In this document: piece after piece, positions 7,234-14,351 of the stretch
Layout: each line of letters starts with the position of its first letter
Position numbering within the stretch: the stretch's first letter is position 1
Origin: DATDRS01 sp035291605
GTDB taxonomy: Bacteria; Chloroflexota; Anaerolineae; Anaerolineales; UBA6663
Direction: 5' to 3'
Length of the DNA: 20,344 bases
NCBI GenBank assembly: GCA_035291605.1
Contig: DATDRS010000014.1
Location: 1-20,344, forward strand
The notes under the pieces: model-generated
Told to the model about the DNA's origin: nothing
What the model saw: the letters and a program-made list of their open reading frames with translations, nothing else
Database searches by the model: none
Program-made: the position numbers and the translations under genes

Positions 7234-8228
7234 TGCGCCACCTCCGTCACCTTCACCGCTTTGCCCGTCCTCGCCGACTCGATGGCTGCCAGCGCAATCC
7301 GCACAGCAGCCAGCCCATCCTCCGCCGAGACGCGGGTCGGGCGGTCTTCGGCCAGCGCCGCGTAAAACTCCTTGATCTGCGTCGTGTAGGGACTTTCGCT
7401 CAACGGGCTGGCCGGCAGGCCTACGTCCGGCGAATCACTGTTCGCCTTCTGCAACAGCATCTGGATCGGGGCGGCGGCGTCCGAGTCGAACTCGATCAGC
7501 CCTGCGTCGCCCGCGATCTCCAGCCGGGTGCGGAAGGTGGGTGGCGGATAGGCCCAGGCCCCAGCCACGTGCGAGAGCGCGCCGCTCGTGTGCCGGAGGA
7601 TCGCCATCCCGTAGTCAATCGCCGCGCCCGGCTGCGCCTGGCTGACGCTCTTCGCGAACACGCTCTCGACCTCGCCCGCCACCCAGCGCGCATAGTCGAA
7701 ATCATGGATCATCAGATCCAGCATCATCCCGCCGGACTTCTCAAAATCCAGAAACCAGTTGCCCACCGGCTTCTTGGGTCGGAAACTGCCCCGTGCCAGA
7801 CGGATCACCGCCGGCCGCCCGATCTCTCCGCTCTCCACCGTTGACCTGGCGAGCGCATATTCCGGGAAGAAGCGGACGACGTGGGCGACGAGCAGCTTGA
7901 CGCCGGCCCGGCGGCAGGCCGCGATCATCTCCTGTCCCTGCGCCGCGGTGCGGGCCAACGGCTTTTCGCACACGATGTGCTTGCCCGCCGCGGCCGCTTG
8001 CAGCGCCATTGGGTGATGCAGGTGCGTGGGCGCGCAGATGTCCACCACGTCCACGTCCGCGATGAGCGCGGCGAGGGCCGGATAGACGCGCGCCCCATAT
8101 TGCGCCGCCAGCCGCTGCGCCTCCGCCGATGTCTCGGCGATGAAACCGGCGAGGGCGGCCGGGGTCTCCGCCCACGCGGCAGCGTGCGTCACGCCCATGA
8201 AACCTGCGCCGACGATGCCCACTCTCAT
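7230..8228 (-). CDS. Gfo/Idh/MocA-family oxidoreductase (first of a pair, upstream copy)
   Basis: A 332-residue dehydrogenase with a standard N-terminal Rossmann loop (GIVGAGFMG, 4-12), CAPTHLHHPMA, the EKP lysine motif (88-90) and the active-site block MMLDLMIHDFDYARW (about 168-182). It clearly differs from its neighbour and is a separate subfamily rather than a recent duplicate. Two ATGs lie close together (8234 and 8228). I chose 8228 because AAAGGAG at 8236-8242 then sits seven bases upstream; the other ATG would be one base away. Members include inositol, glucose and oxidised-sugar dehydrogenases and NAD-dependent glycosidases such as GH109, so the reaction cannot be fixed from sequence. 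The operon position implies a role in amino-sugar use. Confidence 0.87.
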   Translation of the reverse strand: MRVGIVGAGFMGVTHAAAWAETPAALAGFIAETSAEAQRLAAQYGARVYPALAALIADVDVVDICAPTHLHHPMALQAAAAGKHIVCEKPLARTAAQGQEMIAACRRAGVKLLVAHVVRFFPEYALARSTVESGEIGRPAVIRLARGSFRPKKPVGNWFLDFEKSGGMMLDLMIHDFDYARWVAGEVESVFAKSVSQAQPGAAIDYGMAILRHTSGALSHVAGAWAYPPPTFRTRLEIAGDAGLIEFDSDAAAPIQMLLQKANSDSPDVGLPASPLSESPYTTQIKEFYAALAEDRPTRVSAEDGLAAVRIALAAIESARTGKAVKVTEVAQ

Positions 8229-8254
8229 ATGCATGCTCCTTTCTGGCGGCGGTC

Positions 8255-8331
8255 GCATCCTTCGACTGCGCGGCGCGCACCCTGAGCGGAGCATAGCGCA
8301 GTCGAAGGGCGCGCCGCTCCGCTCAGGATGC
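8255..8331. repeat. REP-like mosaic of interleaved inverted repeats
   Basis: Within 77 bases lie perfect complementary pairs: CCTTCGACTGCGC (8259-8271) with 8296-8308, GCGGCGCGC (8270-8278) with 8309-8317, CCTGAGCGGAGC (8281-8292) with 8316-8327, and an outer GCATCC (8255-8260) with 8326-8331. The inner three occur in the order A, B, C, A', B', C', so they interleave rather than nest. The location in the gap between a permease and a dehydrogenase gene and the modular make-up suggest a dispersed intergenic palindromic element rather than a gene-specific site. Confidence 0.65.
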
Positions 8332-8368
8332 TACTGGCTACTTTTATATGCGTAATCATCAGACCCCT

Positions 8369-9208
8369 TTATTTGACCGCGCCCGCCGTGATGCTCCGCA
8401 TCATCTGGCGCGAGAAGATGATGTAGAGGACGAGGATCGGAATCATCGCCAGGGTGAGCGAGGCCAGCACGGCATTCCAGTCGCTCACGAACTGGCCGAG
8501 GAACTGCTGCACGCCCAGCGTTACCGTCGCGGTCTTGTCGCTTGGCGCGAGGATGAGCGGGAACCACAGATCGTTCCAGATGGGGATCATGGTGAAGATG
8601 CCAATCGCGCCGAGGGCCGGGCGCACCAGCGGCAGGACCAGCCAGAAGATGCGGTACTCGCTCGCCCCGTCAATGCGCGCCGCCTCTTTGAGTTCGTGCG
8701 GAACCTGCCGCATGAACTGGGTGAGGATGAAGATGGTCAGCGGCAGCCCCTGCGCGATGTACACCAGGATCAACGCCCCGAGGGTGTTGACCAGGCCGAG
8801 GCCCACCATCAGCCGCAGGATGCTGACCGTGCCCAGCCGGATGGGGATCATGATCCCGAACGACAGGTACAGCCCCATCAGCGCGTTGCCGGGAAAGCGG
8901 TACTCCGAAAGCGCGAAGGCCGCCATGGCGCCGATGAACAGGATGGTCGCCAACGACACGACCGTTACGACGAGGCTGTTGACGAAATACTGCTGGAAGC
9001 TGGCGCGCGAGAATACCGTCTCGTAGCCAATCAGGCTGAACGTCTCTGAGCCGGGGAGTTGATATGGCATCCCGAAGATGGCCTTGCGGGCTTTGAACGA
9101 GTTGATCACGATCAGAAAAATCGGAAACAGCGCCAGCAGGATATAGGCCAGCAGAATCACGTGGGGAATCAGGCCGCCCATCCGCTGGCGGAGATGACTG
9201 CTCAGCAT
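8369..9208 (-). CDS. Carbohydrate ABC transporter permease, MalG-type (CUT1)
   Basis: A 279-residue inner-membrane subunit of a sugar importer with six predicted helices, the first at about 13-35. The EAA loop that docks the ATPase is clear: EAARIDGASEYRIFWLVLPL (about 186-205). The N-terminus and the short C-terminal tail (RSITAGAVK) are typical of the MalG/second-permease branch. The ATG at 9208 has AAAGGAGG six bases upstream. It starts 12 bases after the stop of the other permease, so the two are surely co-expressed. No ATP-binding subunit is encoded in the window; a shared MsmK/UgpC-type ATPase elsewhere is expected. Confidence 0.95.
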   Translation of the reverse strand: MLSSHLRQRMGGLIPHVILLAYILLALFPIFLIVINSFKARKAIFGMPYQLPGSETFSLIGYETVFSRASFQQYFVNSLVVTVVSLATILFIGAMAAFALSEYRFPGNALMGLYLSFGIMIPIRLGTVSILRLMVGLGLVNTLGALILVYIAQGLPLTIFILTQFMRQVPHELKEAARIDGASEYRIFWLVLPLVRPALGAIGIFTMIPIWNDLWFPLILAPSDKTATVTLGVQQFLGQFVSDWNAVLASLTLAMIPILVLYIIFSRQMMRSITAGAVK

Positions 9209-9220
9209 CGCTCGCCTCCT

Positions 9221-10144
9221 TTAGAACTCGTACGTCGTGACGCGCCGCTGCCAAAGGAACATGTAGAGCAGCACGCCGCTGAGGATGATCAAGAACATGG
9301 CGGTGGCGACGGTGGCGCCCATGGTGGGGTTGCCCAACTGCAGTTGAAAACCGAAAAAGGTGCGGTAGAAGAGCGTGCCCATGATGTCGCTGGCGAACTC
9401 CGGCCCAGCCAGCCCGCCCTTGATGGTGAAGATCAAATCAAAGGCGTTGAAGTTGCCCACGAAGGTCAGGATGGTGACGACGCCCACCGTCGGCAGCAGC
9501 AGCGGAAATTTGACGCGCCAGAAAATATCCCAGCCGGTCGCGCCGTCCACGCGGGCGGCCTCCGACAGCTCTTCGGGGATGCCGATCAGGGCGGTGTAGA
9601 ACAAGATCATCGGAATGCCCACAAACTGCCACACCGAGATCAGCGAGAGGGTGGCCAGCGCCGTACTCTGCTGGCCCAGCCAGGGTTGAAACAGAAAGCC
9701 CAGGCGCACGGCTTTCAACATGCCTTCGGCGATGCCCCACAGCGGGTTGAGGATCAATTGCCAGATGAAGCCGATGATGACGACCGAGAGCACGGTGGGC
9801 ATGAAGATGAGGGTGCGGTACACGGCGCGCGCGCGCCCGCCCGCGGCGAGCAGGGCGGCCAACAGCAGGGCGACGGGATTTTGCACCAGCATGTGGACGG
9901 CGAAGAAGAGGAAGTTGTTGCGCAGCGCACCCCAGAAGCGCGGCGCCCAGAGCGGATTGGCGAGCAGGGTGGCATAGTTCCGCAGGCCGGCGAACGCCTC
10001 GCTGTTTCCGCTCTCCGCAAAGAAACTCAGCCGCACCGAGTCCAACAGCGGGTAAACCATGAACACGGTATAAACCGCCGCCGCCGGAATGAAGAATACG
10101 AGGATGTGAGTGGGGAAGGGTCTGCGTGTGTCAGGGGATGTCAT
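9221..10144 (-). CDS. Carbohydrate ABC transporter permease, MalF-type (CUT1)
   Basis: A 307-residue inner-membrane permease with an N-terminal helix at about 14-35 (ILVFFIPAAAVYTVFMVYP) and further helices along its length. The EAA loop reads EAARVDGATGWDIFWRVKFP. The C-terminal FLWQRRVTTYEF is usual for first permeases of CUT1 importers. GAGGAGG lies seven bases upstream of the ATG at 10144. It sits between the sugar-binding lipoprotein gene and the second permease, the standard binding protein, permease, permease order. Substrate specificity comes from the cluster: an N-acetylglucosamine-type sugar or oligosaccharide. Confidence 0.95.
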   Translation of the reverse strand: MTSPDTRRPFPTHILVFFIPAAAVYTVFMVYPLLDSVRLSFFAESGNSEAFAGLRNYATLLANPLWAPRFWGALRNNFLFFAVHMLVQNPVALLLAALLAAGGRARAVYRTLIFMPTVLSVVIIGFIWQLILNPLWGIAEGMLKAVRLGFLFQPWLGQQSTALATLSLISVWQFVGIPMILFYTALIGIPEELSEAARVDGATGWDIFWRVKFPLLLPTVGVVTILTFVGNFNAFDLIFTIKGGLAGPEFASDIMGTLFYRTFFGFQLQLGNPTMGATVATAMFLIILSGVLLYMFLWQRRVTTYEF

Positions 10145-10174
10145 CGCCGCGCCTCCTCGTCGTATGGCGGGAGA

Positions 10175-10207
10175 CCTGGCAGGCCCGCTACGCGCAGACC
10201 TGCCAGG
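10175..10207. repeat. Inverted repeat between binding-protein and permease genes
   Basis: CCTGGCAGG (10175-10183) pairs perfectly with CCTGCCAGG (10199-10207) across 15 bases, in the 83-base gap between the sugar-binding protein stop and the MalF-type permease start. Such hairpins often leave the binding protein mRNA more abundant than the permease mRNA, which is inference here. No U-run follows. Confidence 0.4.
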
Positions 10208-10227
10208 CCTCTGGTTTTACCGAATCT

Positions 10228-11517
10228 TTACGGCGTGGGCTTGTACCACTTCTCCAGGCCGGCTTGCGCCTCCTGGCCGGCTTGCTCGGGGGTGATGGTG
10301 CCGTTGATCACGCCCGCGCTCAAGCGCCACAACTCATTTTCCAGATTTGGCTCGCCGCGCGAGAGAATCTGGTAGGAGTTGCGGATGGTGGACTGGCAGG
10401 TTCCGCGCCAGCTCAGGAATTCATTGGCAATGGGGTCCTTCAGCGTAATCTTGTGATTGGCAAGCGTGAAGAAGCCCGGCAGCGCGTTGCTGTACAGCTC
10501 GGCAAATTCGGCGGTGGTCATCCACTCGAGGAATTTCCTGGCCTCTTCGGGATGCTGAGTCTTGGTGTTCATGCCCAGGGCGATGTCGGTGTGGTCGCTG
10601 ATGTAGCAGGTGTCGCCGGCCTTGCCCACGGGCGGCGGGAAGACACCCATCTTGAAGGCGGCCTGGCTGTTGAACAGCGAGATCTCCCACGAGCCGGTGG
10701 GGTAGATGGCCGCTTTGCCCAGGGTGAACAAGCTCTGTGCGTCCGGGTACTTGACCGCCTCGAAGCCGGCCGGCATATAGGGCTTCCACTTGGCGAGTTC
10801 CGCGAAGGTTGCCACGTACGGCGCGTCGGTGAACTTGCCTGTGCCCTTGATGAGTGCCTGGCGGCCCTCTTCGCCCTTCCAATAGTTCGGGCCGATGTTC
10901 TGGAAGCCCATCGTGGCCGCTTCCCACTGGTCAGCTGTGCCCATCCCCAGCGGGGAGTACGTGCCGTCTTTCTTAATCGCCTCCAGCACCGCGTAAAACT
11001 CGTCCAGGGTCGCCGGCTCTTTCAGTCCCAGCTTTTCAAAAGCGTCGGCGTTATAGAAGAAGCCGTGAATCACGGACGCCATCGGCACGCAGAAGACGCT
11101 CTGGCCGTCGTCGGTGATCCACGCGCTCTTGGCCACGTCGCCGAAGTTGTCCAGGCCGGGCAGATCGTTCAGCGTCGCGAGGTGACCCTGGTTGAACAGC
11201 GCGAGCGAAGCGTCGAAGGGGCGGCAGGTGATCAGGTCGCCGGCTGTGCCGCCCGTCAGCTTAGTATTGAGCGCGGCATTGTAGTCTGCGGGCGCGGTCG
11301 GCGCAAACACCACGTGGATGTTCGGGTAGTGCTTCTCGAAGGCCGGGATGATGGTGTCCTGCCAGATGGTCAGGTCGTCGTTGCGCCAGCTCTCGATGGT
11401 GAGGGCGACGGGCGCTTCGGTCGGCTGGGGGGCGGCGGTCGTCGCGGCCCCGCCGCCGCAGGCGGCCAGCGCCAATGCGATGGCCAGGAACAAGCCGAGA
11501 TAAGGTTTGTGACGCAT
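10228..11517 (-). CDS. Sugar ABC transporter substrate-binding lipoprotein
   Basis: A 429-residue extracellular solute-binding protein of the CUT1 importer. It has a lipoprotein signal peptide: basic MRHKPYLG, a hydrophobic core and lipobox LAAC with the lipidated Cys at about residue 20. A Gly/Ala/Thr/Pro linker (about 21-42) precedes the mature lobe starting LTIESWRNDD. The frame opens at 11532, but the ATG at 11517 has GGAGGAG six bases upstream and directly begins the signal peptide. It precedes the two permease genes and follows the ROK kinase gene by 94 bases, a gap that has its own possible -35 box and a mini-ORF. The ligand is inferred from neighbours as a GlcNAc-type sugar. Confidence 0.93.
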   Translation of the reverse strand: MRHKPYLGLFLAIALALAACGGGAATTAAPQPTEAPVALTIESWRNDDLTIWQDTIIPAFEKHYPNIHVVFAPTAPADYNAALNTKLTGGTAGDLITCRPFDASLALFNQGHLATLNDLPGLDNFGDVAKSAWITDDGQSVFCVPMASVIHGFFYNADAFEKLGLKEPATLDEFYAVLEAIKKDGTYSPLGMGTADQWEAATMGFQNIGPNYWKGEEGRQALIKGTGKFTDAPYVATFAELAKWKPYMPAGFEAVKYPDAQSLFTLGKAAIYPTGSWEISLFNSQAAFKMGVFPPPVGKAGDTCYISDHTDIALGMNTKTQHPEEARKFLEWMTTAEFAELYSNALPGFFTLANHKITLKDPIANEFLSWRGTCQSTIRNSYQILSRGEPNLENELWRLSAGVINGTITPEQAGQEAQAGLEKWYKPTP

Positions 11518-11541
11518 GTTTTTCTCCTCCATAGAGAAATA

Positions 11542-11570
11542 AGTTTGGGGTGCACAACGGGTTTTGTCAA
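11542..11570 (-). promoter_or_regulatory. Possible internal promoter for the transporter genes
   Basis: A perfect TTGACA lies at 11565-11570 on the minus strand, and 17 bases on comes CAAACT, which matches the -10 consensus at only three positions. It would drive the binding-protein gene independently of the kinase gene. Weak because of the poor -10. Confidence 0.25.
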
Positions 11571-11600
11571 TCAGGCGTCAAATTGATCTCCCTGGTTCAT
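11571..11600 (-). CDS. Possible 9-codon leader ORF (MNQGDQFDA)
   Basis: Directly after the ROK kinase stop comes TAAGGAGGTGAT, complementary over 12 bases to the usual 16S rRNA 3' end, leading into ATG and nine codons before TGA. The predicted peptide is MNQGDQFDA. The Shine-Dalgarno-to-ATG spacing is only two bases, tighter than optimal, so this may be a ribosome standby or stabilising site rather than a translated peptide. It ends 53 bases before the binding-protein ATG. Confidence 0.3.
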   Translation of the reverse strand: MNQGDQFDA

Positions 11601-11611
11601 CACCTCCTTAT

Positions 11612-12583
11612 TTATCGCATGGCTCTTAACCGATCCGCATGCCACACCAGGCAAGCAGCTCCGACGGCGCTGGAAGTCAGTTGAGAGAGCCGGATTTCCA
11701 GGCGCTCGCAACTGCTGGCAAGCACCCGGCGCTGCAATTCGCGCTGCGCGCCGGCCAGCAAGAAATCAGAGGCTGCCAGCGCCAGCCCGCCGCCCACCAC
11801 GATCCGGGCGGGGTTAAGCACCGCCACGCACGCGGCCATGACGATCCCCAGCCAGCAGGCCACTTCCGCCAGGGCCGCCAGCGCCAGCGCGTCGCCCGCC
11901 TGGGCAGCAGCGATCACCTCGGCCGTCGTGAGATCTGGCGCATCGGTCAGGTGGGTGGGCAAAGTTTGCGCGGCGAGTTTTTCGCGGGTCATGGCCAGCA
12001 GCCCGCCCCCCGACACGACCGTTTCGGCGCACCCGCGTAGGCCGCATCGGCACTGACGGCCATTCGGGTCGAGCGACAAATGCCCCAGTTCCGAGGCGTT
12101 GTGATTCGCGCCGCTCACCAGCACGCCGTTGGCAAGCACGCCCCCGCCCAGCCCGGAACCGACGGACAGGTACACGAAATCATCGCAGCCGCGCGCCGCG
12201 CCGAAGAAGTGCTCGCCCAGGGTGCTGGCGTTAGTATCCTTCTCGATCCACACCGGCAAATCTATGGTCAGCCGTGAACGAACACCGGTGGCCAGCGGCG
12301 CTTCCTCCCACCCCAGGTTGACGGCGTTCCGCACGACGCCCTGGCGCGGGTCCACGTGGCCGGGCGAGCCAATGCCCACACCTGCGACTCGACCGGGCGC
12401 GTGCGCGACGAGCGCGTTGACTTCGGCGGCCACGCGGCCCCACACCGCCTTCGGGCCTTCGCCGGCTTGTGTGAGCGTCTGGCGGGCGGCGACGACTTCC
12501 CCCTGTTCCGTGACCAGTGCCGAAGCAATTTTAGTGCCGCCGAGGTCAACGCCTACGGCGAGTTCTCCTCTGCCGGTATTCAT
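11612..12583 (-). CDS. ROK-family sugar kinase (probable N-acetylglucosamine or glucose kinase)
   Basis: A 323-residue cytosolic ATP-dependent sugar kinase. The phosphate-1 motif DLGGTK lies at 13-18, the catalytic aspartate in WIEKDTNA (about D116), VGSGLGGGV follows at 141-149, and the ROK zinc site is built by ELGH (His about 168) and the cysteines of CRCGLRGCAE (178, 180, 185). No DNA-binding domain precedes the kinase fold, so it is an enzyme and not a ROK repressor. In this operon it most simply phosphorylates imported GlcNAc to GlcNAc-6-P for nagA. Family substrates also include glucose and ManNAc. The start has only a weak ribosome site; the gene follows the SIS gene by ten bases, suggesting coupling. 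Confidence 0.9.
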   Translation of the reverse strand: MNTGRGELAVGVDLGGTKIASALVTEQGEVVAARQTLTQAGEGPKAVWGRVAAEVNALVAHAPGRVAGVGIGSPGHVDPRQGVVRNAVNLGWEEAPLATGVRSRLTIDLPVWIEKDTNASTLGEHFFGAARGCDDFVYLSVGSGLGGGVLANGVLVSGANHNASELGHLSLDPNGRQCRCGLRGCAETVVSGGGLLAMTREKLAAQTLPTHLTDAPDLTTAEVIAAAQAGDALALAALAEVACWLGIVMAACVAVLNPARIVVGGGLALAASDFLLAGAQRELQRRVLASSCERLEIRLSQLTSSAVGAACLVWHADRLRAMR

Positions 12584-12593
12584 CCGTGGTTCA

Positions 12594-13346
12594 CTAAATG
12601 TGCGGGTTAAGTGGACGCCACCGTTCCAGAAGCGCGGCGTTGTGTTCCGCCGCGCCCGGCAGGTTGAGGCTGGCGTACACTGGCGCCGCCGCTCCGGCCG
12701 CCTGCAAGCGAAACGCCGTGTCGGTGACGAGGCAGTTCCACAGCAGCGCGCCGACGACGGTGGAGCTGGGGCCGACCCGCCAGGGCGCCTCCGCGAGTGG
12801 GATCAGGCTGTCGCCGGGTTCGCCGCAGTTATCAATCACAAAATCGGCGACTTCAAACAGGCGTTTGCCGGCGGCTGAGAGCGGGGCGACGCGGGCATAG
12901 GCTAGAGAACACACTGCGGCGACCGTCAGCCCGCGCGCTTTGGCCACCAGCGCCATTTCAACCGGCGCGTGGTTGACGCCGCTATTTGAAAACACAAACA
13001 GCATATCGCCCGCCTGCGGTCCGTAGCGATCCAGCAGCGGCTCGACAATACCCGCCGTGCGCTCCAGGCGGCCGCTCAGCAGGGCGCTTTCGTGGAGCAT
13101 GAGGCCTGACAGCAGAATCGGCGTTACGGGCGCCAGCCCGCCGGCCCGGAAGTGGGCTTCTTCGGCCAGCATATGCGAGTGGCCGGTGCCGAAGACGAAA
13201 ATCCGCCGCCCCCCCTGAATCGTCTCGGCCATCGCCTGCGCGACACGCTCAAGCAGGTCGCGCTGGCTTTGGATCACTTTGGCCTGAAGGACCTGGATGG
13301 CGCGCCAATAGCCGTCAATGCCGCTCTCTTGGGGTTGAACACTCAT
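12594..13346 (-). CDS. UPF0309-type single-SIS-domain protein
   Basis: A 250-residue SIS (phosphosugar isomerase-fold) protein that looks like the UPF0309 group, whose reaction I cannot name. Seen are an N-terminal helix region, FGTGHSHMLAEEAHFRAGGL (52-71), HESALLSGRLERTAG, and the second phosphate-loop motif SNSGVNHAPVEMA (120-132). SIS domains bind phosphosugars, so it may isomerise, cleave or sense an amino-sugar phosphate in this pathway; it is distinct from the two-domain deaminase at the other end of the operon. The frame opens at 13364, but the ATG at 13346 is preferred, with AAAGAG about eight bases upstream and the conserved region starting soon after. It is the first gene after the terminator that follows the regulator. 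Confidence 0.82.
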   Translation of the reverse strand: MSVQPQESGIDGYWRAIQVLQAKVIQSQRDLLERVAQAMAETIQGGRRIFVFGTGHSHMLAEEAHFRAGGLAPVTPILLSGLMLHESALLSGRLERTAGIVEPLLDRYGPQAGDMLFVFSNSGVNHAPVEMALVAKARGLTVAAVCSLAYARVAPLSAAGKRLFEVADFVIDNCGEPGDSLIPLAEAPWRVGPSSTVVGALLWNCLVTDTAFRLQAAGAAAPVYASLNLPGAAEHNAALLERWRPLNPHI

Positions 13347-13391
13347 GCGCGTTCTCTTTGTCATGGTGAAAGCCGGACTATCAGACCTTGG

Positions 13392-13423
13392 AAAAAACCG
13401 GCGTCGGAACGACCGCTCGCCGG
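13392..13423 (-). terminator. Intrinsic terminator after the GntR regulator gene
   Basis: On the minus strand CCGGCG pairs with CGCCGG (13418-13423 with 13398-13403). An inner CGG/CCG stem extends the hairpin, and six T residues follow at once (13392-13397). It begins 11 bases after the regulator stop and lies before the SIS gene, so it would insulate or attenuate transcription of the amino-sugar operon from the regulator promoter. Confidence 0.68.
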
Positions 13424-13434
13424 AGCGAAACGGC

Positions 13435-14175
13435 TCAGCCAGCCGAGTTAGTTTTCAATTGCGAACGGAACTTGTAACGGTCGCCTCGGTAAATGGAGCG
13501 CACGTACTCGATGGGCTGGCCGTCCTGGCGCAGCGTCAGGCGCTGCATCCGCAGCACGGCGGCGGGCGGCGTCATCGCCAGGAGCTCGATTTCACGCGAC
13601 TCGGCCAGGGCCGCTTCAATCGTCTGCTCGGCTTGAGAGAGATTGTAGTGGTATTCTTTTTCCAGCACGTCATAGAGCGACTCGACGGCAAAGTTGTGTT
13701 GCAGCAGGTTGGGACACAAACCTAGGGGGAGATAAGCCGTTTCTAGGGCGACGGGGCTGCCATCGGCCAGACGCACGCGCGCAAGGACAATCACCTCGGC
13801 GTCGGGCAGGAGGCGGAGCGCTGCGGCGACCTCCGGCGTGGCCGGGACGACCCCGGCTTCCAGCACCCGGCTGGAGGGCTTGTTCCCGCGCACATGCATG
13901 TCCTGGCTGAAGCCAGTCACAGTTCGCAACTGTTGGTCAATCTTTGGCTCGGCTACAAAGGTGCCTTTGCCCACGCGTGTGTAGATGAGGCCCTCGCGCG
14001 CCAGGTCCAGCAGAGCTTGCCGGGCCGTCATGCGGCTGACCTTGTATTTTTCGGAGAGTTCACGTTCCGACGGGAGGCGCTGATGGGCGGAGTAGCGGCC
14101 CGAAGTGATCTCAGCCACGAGCGTGTCTTTGACTTGGATATAGAGTGGGTCAGGGGCTTCCCGGCGGAGTCTCAT
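13435..14175 (-). CDS. GntR-family (HutC/UTRA) transcriptional regulator of amino-sugar genes
   Basis: A 246-residue regulator: N-terminal winged helix-turn-helix (about 8-75; LPSERELSEKYKVSRMTARQ is the recognition part) and C-terminal UTRA effector domain (about 95-235; VRLADGSPVALETAYLP and the final YVRSIYRGDRYKF). This is the DasR/NagR architecture, which usually responds to GlcN-6-P or GlcNAc-6-P. The frame opens at 14211, but the ATG at 14175 is right: AAGG lies upstream and the TGGT/ACCA operator at 14196-14207 then sits in the 5' untranslated or promoter region instead of inside the gene. It leads the amino-sugar cluster but is followed by an intrinsic terminator. Autorepression is likely. 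Confidence 0.9.
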   Translation of the reverse strand: MRLRREAPDPLYIQVKDTLVAEITSGRYSAHQRLPSERELSEKYKVSRMTARQALLDLAREGLIYTRVGKGTFVAEPKIDQQLRTVTGFSQDMHVRGNKPSSRVLEAGVVPATPEVAAALRLLPDAEVIVLARVRLADGSPVALETAYLPLGLCPNLLQHNFAVESLYDVLEKEYHYNLSQAEQTIEAALAESREIELLAMTPPAAVLRMQRLTLRQDGQPIEYVRSIYRGDRYKFRSQLKTNSAG

Positions 14176-14195
14176 GGCGCCCTTGTTGTAAATAC

Positions 14196-14207
14196 TGGTA
14201 TAGACCA
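14196..14207. promoter_or_regulatory. DasR/NagR-like operator upstream of gntR
   Basis: TGGTATAGACCA is a near-perfect dyad differing at two of twelve positions from TGGTCTAGACCA, the site recognised by NagR/DasR-type GntR regulators (recalled from knowledge of the family). It lies 20 bases upstream of the regulator's ATG, over the probable promoter. A half-site TTGGTCT follows upstream on the same strand. No second copy was found before the other operon genes. Confidence 0.65.
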
Positions 14208-14289
14208 CCAAAGACCAATATAACGAGAACTGGATCGGAAGTCAAGATCATCCTAATCCCCTCCCCAAACAGGCAGGTGACGGCCCCCC

Positions 14290-14318
14290 TTGCCAGATAT
14301 TCAATCCGGCGATATAGT
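14290..14318 (+). promoter_or_regulatory. Promoter of the marR gene
   Basis: TTGCCA (14290-14295) and TATAGT (14313-14318) are each one mismatch from the sigma70 consensus, with the ideal 17-base spacing. Transcription would start near 14325, about 26 bases before the marR ATG. Confidence 0.7.
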
Positions 14319-14327
14319 TCACGCCGC

Positions 14328-14351
14328 TTAACTAATCAGAGAGATTAACTA
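14328..14351. promoter_or_regulatory. Possible MarR operator at the transcription start
   Basis: TTAACTA occurs twice (14328-14334 and 14345-14351), and the inner TAATC (14333-14337) and GATTA (14343-14347) form a perfect dyad across five bases. It sits between the -10 box and the ATG, where autorepression by a MarR dimer would block transcription. The size is right for the family, but the site is only inferred. Confidence 0.4.

Noticed and set aside
9059..11586. Long plus-strand frames opposite the permease and binding-protein genes
   Set aside because: Compositionally biased shadows; the minus strand encodes EAA loops and a lipoprotein signal with good ribosome sites.
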